Origin: Incurvaria masculella
Lineage: Eukaryota > Arthropoda > Insecta > Lepidoptera > Incurvariidae
Direction of reading: 5' to 3'
DNA length: 64,000 nt
NCBI GenBank assembly: GCA_946894095.1
Contig: OX335641.1
Coordinates: 948,501-1,012,500 of the forward strand
The translations under genes and the position numbers were made by a program. The number at the start of each line of letters is the position of its first letter. The stretch's first letter is position 1. The notes beneath the pieces were generated by a model that was not told where the DNA came from, searched no databases, and was given only the letters and a program-made list of their open reading frames with translations. Shown here in pieces: positions 56,389 to 64,000 of this stretch.

Positions 56389-57738
56389 TTAATTCAGTTT
56401 TTCAGTAAGGCATATTACGTTTCTCACGTTTTTCATGGCAAAAAAAACTTTAATTATTGCCTCGATCACTAGGTGGCGAAAGTAAAAAAAATACATCTCG
56501 TATTGTTAAAACGCTGTCAAGATCCAGCGACTCATCGTCATTGCACATCAGCGGTCTCATTTGTTACTTCCACTGGTTACTTCTATACTAAGGCTAGGTT
56601 GCAACGACATCTAACTATTAATTGTGTCCTAAATGCGTCAGACATCTCTCCCTGTTTGTGCAGTGAAGACAGGAATGGCATGTGTAATTGTTGAATCTCA
56701 TTCAGTGATGCCGATGCAATTCAAACTTAGCAACACTAGTTATGTAGTAAATTTAAGGTAATTTACCTAATAGTGGGTCTATATTGTTCTTTCATACCAC
56801 TCAGCACTTTGATATTTCATGCTAGAAGATAAAAAGTAACATATTCTCTTATCAAGCAGTGCTGCGTCTATCAAAAACTGTAAAAAAAGGTTTTTTACTG
56901 TCCCACCCGTCGACACGTATGACGAATGGTGGGTGCCCACGTGTGATATATTTTCAGATGCTCCGAACTTCTGAAAAAAAAACGTAATGTTCATATACAA
57001 GGTTTTGAAGGAAGTCTCCGACTGTAACATAAAAGTTACAGTCGGGGATTATTTGTATTTTCTTAATAATAATAAAAAAAACTATTATTTCTGTTATAGT
57101 GTCTTAAATATCTGATATTTTATTCGTAACAATAAAAAAAATGTTATTATGATATTTATCCCGAGACAACACTTGCATCGAATGCCAGCGTATTCGGCGG
57201 AGCTGCACGTTACAGCCGTGTTATAATATTATTTTTATAGTCCAAAATAACATCAGGGCCGATGCACCGGACTGCATTAAAATTTCCTCAACTTATTTGT
57301 ACAGTCACTGAAATGTTAAGACACGAGCTTCGGTCTGCTGAAAACCACCAAACCCCCGATTATATTCAACCTTATCTCTATGGGCATATGGAGGGAAATC
57401 GATTGAATACTCTCGCGTGAAATTGGCTTTCAGCGAGGCAAAGATTGACGCGGCGTCGTAAAGGTTTGACATTTATTACTTTTACTCATCCACTATAATT
57501 CAGCAAGATCGTAGAAGCCGAGTTCCGGTCCGTTACGTATTCCACTTTATTGCTGGTAGCAATACGTCTAATTTTGGATTGGCTAGCGGCCGCCAGTAAA
57601 GGGGGTAAGAGCTTTTCGGTAGAGGTATTGGCAGTTTCGTGAAAGCGTGATGATAAAACCGCGACTTTATGGAAACACTGTCTTACATATCTGGCTAGAT
57701 CGTTTGTTTTTATAACTAAAACGGACAGGTACGACATA
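56389..57738. other. Unrecognised stretch with a weak LINE-like frame and a hairpin
   Basis: The frame at 56473-56694 includes ARLQRHLT and ISPCLCSED, faintly like the GHGxFxxxLxRxxxxxxxxCxCG tail of some LINE polyproteins; doubtful. A hairpin CCGACTGTAAC (57018-57028) with GTTACAGTCGG (57035-57045) has a 6-nt loop. Confidence 0.3.
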
Positions 57739-58021
57739 TTTTTCTATCTGGCCATGGATGTACATATATACATATAACACCATACCTAGCTGTCATGTTC
57801 ATGATAAGCACACCACATGGGAACTCGGTACCATGTCAGGACCTTTCTTAATTGCACAGTTACATTGTATTGGATGAAAATCACGGACAGTTTTCATTGC
57901 CGCTTCCACAATCGTTCATTTAATGCGATGGTACCAGACCGGACGGGATTAACCCTGCCATCTAGCATGTGAGGAAGAGAGATTTACGTGGTACAGTTTT
58001 ACGTGGTATCTGAATCACGAA
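57739..58021 (-). mobile_element. Diverged SINE copy without head
   Basis: GCACACCACATGGGAACTCG, TTACATTGTATTGGATGAAA, CATTGCCGCTTCCACAATCG and GGATTAACCCTGCCATCTAG follow the SINE order on the minus strand. GGATTAACCCT and the GGGAACT block match the subfamily that carries the 5S-type head. Confidence 0.7.
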
Positions 58022-58807
58022 AGAGGACTCGCTTGGTCGCCTTTTACGACATGCGCGGGAAGAAATGCAGTGGAAACACTTGTATTTTTTTTACGTGTCC
58101 TACACAGCATATCTAGTGGGACCTAACATTTGTGTCAAAATTTTTAGATCTTACCAAAAAAACGTTAAATATTATAACTACATTGAACTTAAGCCTTTAT
58201 TTATTAATCTATTACTAGTTATTACCATGTCAGGCTCCATTAAAATTAAACTTATTCTGTCTTTCTATACCGAGTTCTATATTTGTGTCAGGACTTAAGG
58301 CATATGAACCATTTCAGTAAATATATAGTTAGTGGATCTAGGTACCTATTGTAGGTACCTTATATTTAGTATGTGTATGTTATAATGAGGAGGTTGTAAA
58401 CTGAAAGAAGACATAGAGACGACAATTCAGAATTATTTTCTGATATTGGCTTAACACAGTTTTTTTACGTTTAGAACTAACTCATGCAATCTATCCTCAA
58501 ATAGAGGTTATGATAGTTTGGAATGTAGAGCAAGTGGGTGACGAAAGAATGACGAAACAAATTTATGATGATAAAGAATGACGAAAGCGAGTAGATTTGT
58601 CATGCCCGGCCGGCGTGATAAAACGTACAATGACCAGATTGGTGTAATAGCACCTATAGATCAGTAGCACCCGTAATCGTACAGCATGTATGGGAGGACG
58701 TATGTATGTCTTTAGTGGGAGCGAAATGAGTACGCAAGGATCGTGCCGTATGACGCCTTCCTTAACTAGAAGTTTCTCTATTGTAAAAAGATTTTGTCTT
58801 GTTTCAG
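58022..58807. other. Unrecognised stretch upstream of the exon
   Basis: AT-rich. Ends with CTTAACTAG (possible branch site at about 58761) and a pyrimidine-rich tract before the acceptor at 58807. Confidence 0.35.
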
Positions 58808-58983
58808 ATTCATGGATCCATATAGAATGGTTTAGCCCGTGGCCACCGCTTCAAGTCGAAGAATGTTTTCTATCGGCTTGTGTGGCTCCACAAACCAGCT
58901 GGGCTCGTCTAATCCGACCACTGTCATTTTTCTACTCCTCGTTGTTGGATTCACCGTCACAGTGCAGAGAGAAATTGTCTTGG
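58808..58983 (+). CDS. Probable 5' coding exon with signal-like N-terminus; gene unrecognised
   Basis: An acceptor (TTTTGTCTTGTTTCAG, ending 58807) and a strong donor (GG/GTAAGTG at 58984) bound a 176-bp exon. The likely start is ATG 58863, with A at -3. It opens a 40-codon frame, MFSIGLCGSTNQLGSSNPTT and then VIFLLLVVGFTVTVQREIVL, with one base left over (phase 1). The h-region IFLLLVVGF, preceded by an uncharged stretch, suggests a signal peptide or signal anchor, so the product is probably secreted or membrane-bound. Upstream in the same frame a 7-codon uORF starts at 58812 and stops at TAG 58833-58835; the upstream part would be 5' UTR. An alternative frame is also open across the exon (starting SWIHIEWFSPW), so the frame is not certain. 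I did not identify other exons; they may lie downstream in or beyond the window. I do not recognise the protein. Confidence 0.45.
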
Positions 58984-60989
58984 GTAAGTGTTTTTATATG
59001 AACACTGACAGAAAGATATCGATCGTCTAACTTCTACAAACAAAATACTTTGTACTCAAGCTAAACCTCACTTATTATAAACATCCAATTCGAATTCTTG
59101 TCGATGGCACAACATTAGCCGAACGTCGAGAGGTCGGGCAGAATCTTAAATTTTGGAGAACCCATGTTGAATTTTAAAAATCGCCAATGTATTTTTTTTT
59201 GTTTTTAATAAGACTAAAACTTTTGCGAACGGAAACGGCTACGGGACTGTTGTAAATTATTCTAAATTTATCGCATTGTATTCTGTAGGATGGTCCTTTG
59301 AATTGTAATTGCGACTAACTATAGGTACTGGGCACCAAAAATTACATACCGCAGTATGGTGTGGAGACATGTTTTAACGAATATTTGAGCAGTGCATAAA
59401 TAGACCTTCTTACGGAATCAAAACATGTAAATGAGAGCAACTTTTTTATTTATGCTCGGAAACGTAAAATAAATCAGTGGACATCGTCCCACGTTGCAGT
59501 CGATTCGAAATCAGAACGCGTCAAATGAAAGAAAGCGCGCGAAGATGCGTTTGATATTCGACCACGCGTTTGATGTTCCGCCATTTTGAATGATGTTTAC
59601 ACAGTTCTGTCCTACGATTTCCTGGCTGGGCAGACCACTGTCATAACTGCATGCTCGAATTTCCTAATCCATGTTGCAACTTCAACCGAGTGAAACGAGG
59701 TTCCTCACTGTATGTTCCGTGTGTTTGTGTGCGTGACAGAGAGACGTCTGTAGGGTCAATATTGAACTTCTCTTTCCCTGGTGACTCGCTAGTCATCCGC
59801 TAGTTAAAAATAAGTAATGTGTTCTAACGAATTTCCTACGATCCGATCGCATTGGGGATCGCTGTTTTTTGTTTTCTACCAATTTTTTTTATTTCCTCCG
59901 TGTTTCTCTGATATGAAATTCAAAGATATGATTTAAAGGTTTTATTTATCACTTTTTTATTTTATTTTTTTAAGTTACATTTTTCGTTCGTTGTTCGTGT
60001 AAGTCGATGCTAGATTAGAATATATCATCCAAATATCAAAGTTTGCATTCAGGGGAACGGAAAGAAATCTATAAACTTTTCGAGTATTTTTGCGGGTTCT
60101 TCTTTATAAGGCTAATCAAATCCGCTCTAAGTAACTCAGTGTTATTCGAATCACAAAAGTTTTTTAAATTTTAGAGCCAATGTAACATATATAAGCAGAA
60201 ATGATGCTTCACATGGTAAAAATATCATGCTTTTTGTAGCGTATAGGATAACTATTTGTATAGTGGAGGTGTTTGTGAACCCACGACTACACGCTAGAAA
60301 CAAAAAAATAATGATTCGGAGATGTACAAGGGCGGAAAAGGTTATTACGTCACGGTTGTAAATTGATTGAATAAAAGCTGAAACTCTTTCATTTACGTCT
60401 CATTAGACTTGGAGGAAGCAGGGACAATTTAAATTAATTTCTGTTACGAAGAGCTCATCCGTAGTCTGTCAACGAACTTAGATATGTTTCTTTTATTCTT
60501 GTGCCTGTCGTGAATATAACGTTTTGTGTTGACTTAGTATTTCAAAAAGTTTGCCTATCATAGTTGATTCTAGCAGATAAATAAAAAGGCAGCTTTACAC
60601 ACTTTTCACGGAAGACATTTTAAATACATGGCATATAAATATACAATTTGGGTCGTTCTGTAAATTCCAGGTTTCATCGAGTGACATAAAAACGCGAAGC
60701 GAATAAAATAAATTAGATAATGCCAGTCGTTAAATAGCTAAGTTTATATTCAGTTTTAGTGGTGTATAATGGACTGACCGAGATAAAAAAAATCGGCATC
60801 TTTTATCCGATGCGATGTAAACTTTCGAACTATTGAGTAAGAAATACCTGTGTCAAAACAACAATTCAAAATGAACTTTTCAACTACATAGGTAAATCTA
60901 TGTGAATAGCTATGATAAAAAATCTTAGGTTTTGGCATATTCATTCAGAGAAGCCTAGTATGTGTAGCCGTGTATATTTACTATATAAT
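58984..60989. other. Probable intron or intergenic DNA
   Basis: About 2 kb following the exon donor. No acceptor-plus-frame combination convinced me. 59480-59600 is GC-balanced (GCGCGCGAAGATGCG, CCACGCGTTTGATG). No repeat family recognised. Confidence 0.35.
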
Positions 60990-61009
60990 GTACAAAAACT
61001 GCTCCTTTA

Positions 61010-61062
61010 CAAGGCGCAGATAAGGTATTGCGTACTCCACGCAATACCTTATCTGCGCCTTG
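61010..61062. repeat. Perfect 24-bp hairpin inside the LINE relic
   Basis: 61010-61033 (CAAGGCGCAGATAAGGTATT and on) pairs perfectly with 61039-61062, around the loop ACTCC. The right arm plus loop is the exact reverse complement of what the LINE frame would read next. Confidence 0.95.
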
Positions 61063-61110
61063 TGTTCGTATTTGTGGGCGGCACAGCTAAACACCTGCTT
61101 GGCTTCCTGG

Positions 61111-61383
61111 GGGGACATTCACGGACTTTTCCCTAACCTCCGAACGCAACGCAATCGTGCGTCATTCACGCTGGCATCGTATTTTCCGCTATCAAATGGT
61201 ATTCTACAAACTGACCAATCCGGAGGCGAAGCTGCTAACGCAAAGTAGCGCAAGCGTCGCCAGACCCACGCAAGAGCTGTCATCTGTCACTCGTGAATAC
61301 CAACTAGCGAATTTCACGCTAACTTGCGCCAGCGTTTGCGTTAGTGTCGATTTAAACTCACGCAAAGGGTCCGTGAATGTCTC
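61111..61383. mobile_element. MITE inserted in the LINE relic
   Basis: Ends GGGGACATTCACGGAC and the complement of GAGACATTCACGGAC are inverted. TCCTGG occurs on both sides (61105-61110, 61384-61389), and removing the insert rejoins the LINE frame GFL/DSIQ. About 273 bp with no coding capacity. Superfamily undecided from a 5-6 bp duplication. Confidence 0.8.
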
Positions 61384-61849
61384 TCCTGGACTCGATACAG
61401 CGTCGGGCCGTGCGTCTCGTCGAGGATCCCGAGGTATCCCTGAATTTGGAAACCCTTCAACTCCGAAGGGATGTAGGGTCTCTCTCTGTCTTCTAAGTAT
61501 CGTTTTTACTATGAAGAATGCTCGTCGGAGCTGAATAACGCTGTTCCTCCGTCCCTTTTCTACCTTCGCTCCACGCGGAACAGGGAAAAAATGCACAAAT
61601 TCACAGTCGACATTCCAAAAATAAGAACCCACCGATCCTCTAGATCCTTAATATATAGGGTCGGTAAACAATGGAATGAACTCCCTTCCGAGGTATTTCC
61701 CCCAAATTACGACCTGAGGTACTTTAAACGTGGTGTGAAGAAGCACTTGGCCGGCCGGCATGATTTCCGCAGCCCCCTCGAATGTTCTAAAACCCACGGG
61801 CGTCGTCGGGCACCTTTAGGTCCTGGCGTACGCCATATGCCGCGCTTAA

Positions 61850-62901
61850 GGTGGGCCATCCCGCTCAACTCCCCATACAAACTGGGAAAGAAGATCACGC
61901 ACATATTTCTTGTCAGAGATCCCAAACTTTTCTCAAAATAGCTTTATTTGATCGAACTAGATGTCTGATGACCGTTTGCATTGTAAAATTGTGTTTGGTT
62001 TCTAAGTTATAAGGTCCGAAAGTTCTATTTTTTGCGCGATTTAAACAATAACTTTGGAGGTGGATTACGCAATGATAAAGTAAGAACATCTTAAGGTGGC
62101 CCATCCCGCTCATCTCCCCATACAAAAGGGGAAAGAAGATCACGCCCATATTTCTTGTCAGAGATCCAAAGTTTTGCTCAAAATAACTCTATTTGATCGA
62201 ACTAGATGTCTGATGACCATTGGCATTGTAAAATTGTGTTTGGTTTCTAAGTTATAAGGTCCGAAAGTTCGCATTTCTCGCGCGTTTTATACAATAACTT
62301 TGGAGGTGGATTACGCAATGATAAAGTAAGAACATCTTAAAAAGATTAGTCATCAGACATAGCTTATTTAATCAAGATTTATAATCTATTTGGTTTTTGT
62401 TCGATTTTTTACTACAGCGGTCGTGGTTTACTTTTAGCTATAAGTCGTTTTGAAATTAAAATTTTCGTAAATCTTACCAAATCATACACTATGCACATTG
62501 TCTTTTTTGTGAACATGTTGCAACCTCCCTGATCACGGAGCCTGTCTTATTATTTGAAACAGGGAAGGTCCCAGAGCGCAACAACACGGTTTTGTACCGT
62601 GCCCGCGAATGAGTTAGGCCCGCCGGGTTGGGCCACCTTAAAAAGATTAGTCATCAGGCATAGCTTATGTAATCAAGATTTATAATCTCTTTTCTTTTTG
62701 TTAGATTTTTTACTACAGCGGTCGTGGCTTACTTTTAACTATAAGTAGTTTTGTAATTAAAATTTTCGTAAATCTTACCAAATCATACACTATGCACATT
62801 GTCTTTTTTGTGGACATGTTGCATCTTCCTCATCATGGAGCCTGTGTTTTCTTTGAAACTGAGAACATCCCAGAGAGTTAGTCCCGCCGGGTTGGGCAAC
62901 C
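61850..62901 (+). mobile_element. TTAA-flanked MITE, copy 4 (outer, interrupted)
   Basis: Starts after TTAA 61846-61849 with GGTGGGCCATCCCG. It runs to TAAGAACATC at 62090 and resumes at AAAGATTAGTCATCAG (62642). It ends GGGTTGGGCAACC before TTAA 62902-62905. The right half has a deletion of about 35 bp near the end. The interrupting sequence is another copy of the same element. Confidence 0.9.
62095..62637 (+). mobile_element. TTAA-flanked MITE, copy 5 (inner, nested)
   Basis: A 543-bp complete copy flanked by TTAA 62091-62094 and 62638-62641, sitting inside the copy at 61850-62901. Uninterrupted copies read ACATCTTAAAAAGATT or ACATCGTAAAAAGATT at this place, so the insertion duplicated a single internal TTAA. 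Confidence 0.95.
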
Positions 62902-62905
62902 TTAA

Positions 62906-63178
62906 CATAAAAAAAATACTTGGCCCATGTTGTAGGCACATCGGGATCTGCATAGAATACCAGGAAGATATTGCGTATCTTTGTCGTATAGAATTGACTT
63001 GCATTGTGCGCTGTCAATTGGAAGATCAAGGGCGAGACAATACTTGCAATTGAGATCAATAACCGCGCCGTCGTCCATCAGACTGATTGGTTCGGTAACT
63101 AATCCATGTGCATCAGCCTTCATTTACAACGGATTGTTTTCCGTGGCCTCGTTCGCGTAAACTATTCTAATATATATA
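62906..63178. other. Unrecognised stretch
   Basis: Short overlapping frames on both strands with no recognised domain. Confidence 0.35.
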
Positions 63179-63815
63179 AACCGACTTCAAAAAAAGGAGG
63201 AGGTTATCAATTCGTCTGTATGTTTTTTTTTTTGTTTTTTTTTATGTTTGTTACCTCATAACTTTTTTCTGGGTGAACCGATTTTGATGATTATTTTTTT
63301 AAATGATAGCTAGTGCTTCCCAAGTGGTCCCATTATAATTTTGTTAAGTTCTGACAATGATATCCATGAGAAAATCATAAAAGTCTTAAATTTGTATTAA
63401 GATGTGCGCGACAAATGGACGAATAACTCAATATAACGCCAACCGATTTCGGTGATTCTTTTTTTATTGGAAAGGACGTGTACAAATTAGTAAGTGTACT
63501 TCAGATTCACTAAAAATTAACAAATAAAAAAAAAATAACAAAAAAAATAACCGACTTCAAAGAAAAAGCACTAAAAAGTAAAAAATAATGTTCATTTTTG
63601 TAGTTACGATTTCTGTTATTTTTTGAGTCGATGTCAGCCAAGGTTAGGTTAGGTTAGGTTAGGTTAGGTTAGGTTAGGTTAGGTTCTCTTGATTGGCGCA
63701 GCGCGTGCCCGGCTGACGCCGACTCAAAAAATAACAGAAATCGTAACTACAAAAATGAACATTATTTTTTACTTTTTAGTGCTTTTTCTTTGAAGTCGGT
63801 TATTTTTTTTGTTAA
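63179..63815. mobile_element. ACCGACTTC hairpin element, copy 2, with (AGGTT)9 in the loop
   Basis: Same order as 43302-43830, but with a longer stem. About 63538-63640 pairs with about 63711-63815 (AATAACCGACTTCAAAG..., GTTATTTTTTGAGTCG...). The loop holds nine AGGTT units and GATTGGCGCAGCGCGTGC. In RNA this would be a stem of about 100 bp. Confidence 0.85.
63641..63685. repeat. Interstitial telomere-type repeat (AGGTT)9
   Basis: Nine exact AGGTT units (equivalent to TTAGG, the common insect telomere motif) within the hairpin loop. The sister element at 43302 has only CCAAGGTACCCAAGGTTC here. Confidence 0.95.
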
Positions 63816-63826
63816 TTTTTTTTAAT

Positions 63827-63864
63827 TTATGGAACTGGAAAATGAATGGCTAATACGAGACTTA
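63827..63864 (-). mobile_element. SINE 3' tail remnant interrupted by MITE
   Basis: ATGGAACTGGAAAATGAATG then GCTAATACGAGACTTA resembles the SINE 3' end on the minus strand. The 168-bp MITE begins directly after it. Confidence 0.5.
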
Positions 63865-64000
63865 GGCTGAGATAAATAGTCGTAACAGAAACTATGCCTA
63901 ACGAAAAGTAGTACTTTGTGACGTCAATTTGCATTACTTTGAGATTTCGCCCATACAAAATGTGTCAAAGTGACGTCACAAAATACTACTTCTGGTTAGC
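63865..64000. mobile_element. Near-palindromic MITE, copy 3, cut by window edge
   Basis: Starts GGCTGAGATAAATAGTCG after TTA and continues through TGACGTCA on both halves to the window end. Confidence 0.88.

Larger units (their letters stand above)
60990..61845 (+). pseudogene. LINE reverse transcriptase C-terminal relic, rearranged
   Basis: The frame pieces, in order, are LLLYKAQIR (60998-61024), CSYLWA (61063-61080), KHLLGFL (about 61090-61110), LDSIQRRAVRLVEDPEV (from 61387), YRFYYEECSSEL (from about 61501) and KQWNELPSEVFPPNYDLRYF (from about 61666). This is the C-terminal part of a Jockey/CR1-type LINE polyprotein. It is broken in several ways: a hairpin at 61010-61062, a frame change after CSYLWA, a 273-bp insertion at 61111-61383, and a frameshift at about 61495. 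Its 3' side meets a TTAA-flanked MITE at 61846. It cannot make a working enzyme. Confidence 0.85.

Noticed and set aside
56473..56694. LINE RNase H or C-terminal domain
   Set aside because: Only a faint resemblance around ARLQRHLT and ISPCLCSED. Not enough residues to name a feature.

Overview
The window looks like nuclear DNA of a lepidopteran (moth or butterfly). It is AT-rich, has no operon-like gene packing, and is dominated by short non-autonomous transposable elements. The main evidence is 15 copies of an element with AGGGTTCCGTA ends and an internal (GTCC)n tract, which matches what I recall as MINE-2, described from the moth Ostrinia. Further support comes from blocks starting ACCGACTTCAAAAA, which I associate with lepidopteran genomes, from (TTAGG)n arrays of the insect telomere type, and from arthropod-style Helitrons. 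Species and chromosome cannot be told from the sequence.

I support only two genes. The first is an intact tRNA-His(GTG) at 4748-4819 with a pol III terminator. The second is a probable exon at 58808-58983 on the + strand, with an acceptor site, a short uORF, an ATG at 58863, a hydrophobic signal-like N-terminus and a GTAAGT donor. Its remaining exons are not identified. No other open frame longer than 60 codons resembles a host gene; most lie in or across repeats.

Repeats make up a large share of the window. (1) One tRNA-headed SINE family of about 405 bp has full copies at 8885, 31685 and 32688, a window-edge copy at 1-255, and many fragments. Two copies (19470-19850, 34363-34746) carry a head fused to 5S rRNA-like sequence. 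(2) MINE-2-like elements include four copies within 2.3 kb at 47.2-49.5 kb, all in the same direction. (3) A TTAA-flanked MITE of 542-543 bp occurs at 24.1, 26.7, 56.0 and 61.8-62.9 kb, the last being one copy inserted into an internal TTAA of another. (4) A CAGAG...CTCTG element of about 350 bp has five copies. (5) A 168-bp near-palindromic MITE has TSDs reading TAA or TAG. (6) A complete Helitron-like element spans 13196-14514, next to the 5' end of a second family. (7) Two large hairpin elements with ACCGACTTC ends lie at 43.3 and 63.2 kb, one with (AGGTT)9 in its loop. (8) 5'-truncated LINE 3' ends lie at 18.2, 29.8, 31.0, 42.2 and 61.0 kb.

Layout: 0-12 kb holds SINE, MITE and MINE copies around the tRNA gene. 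12.5-14.5 kb is Helitron territory. 15-27 kb mixes SINEs, MINEs, a LINE tail and MITEs. 29-35 kb is rich in SINEs, including an inverted pair and a nested pair. 35-37 kb and 49.5-51.5 kb are largely unrecognised AT-rich DNA. 39-54 kb is MINE-rich. 58.8 kb has the exon, and 61-64 kb is a nest of elements within elements. Nothing suggests a cooperating gene system; the biology visible here is transposon structure, nesting and rearrangement.
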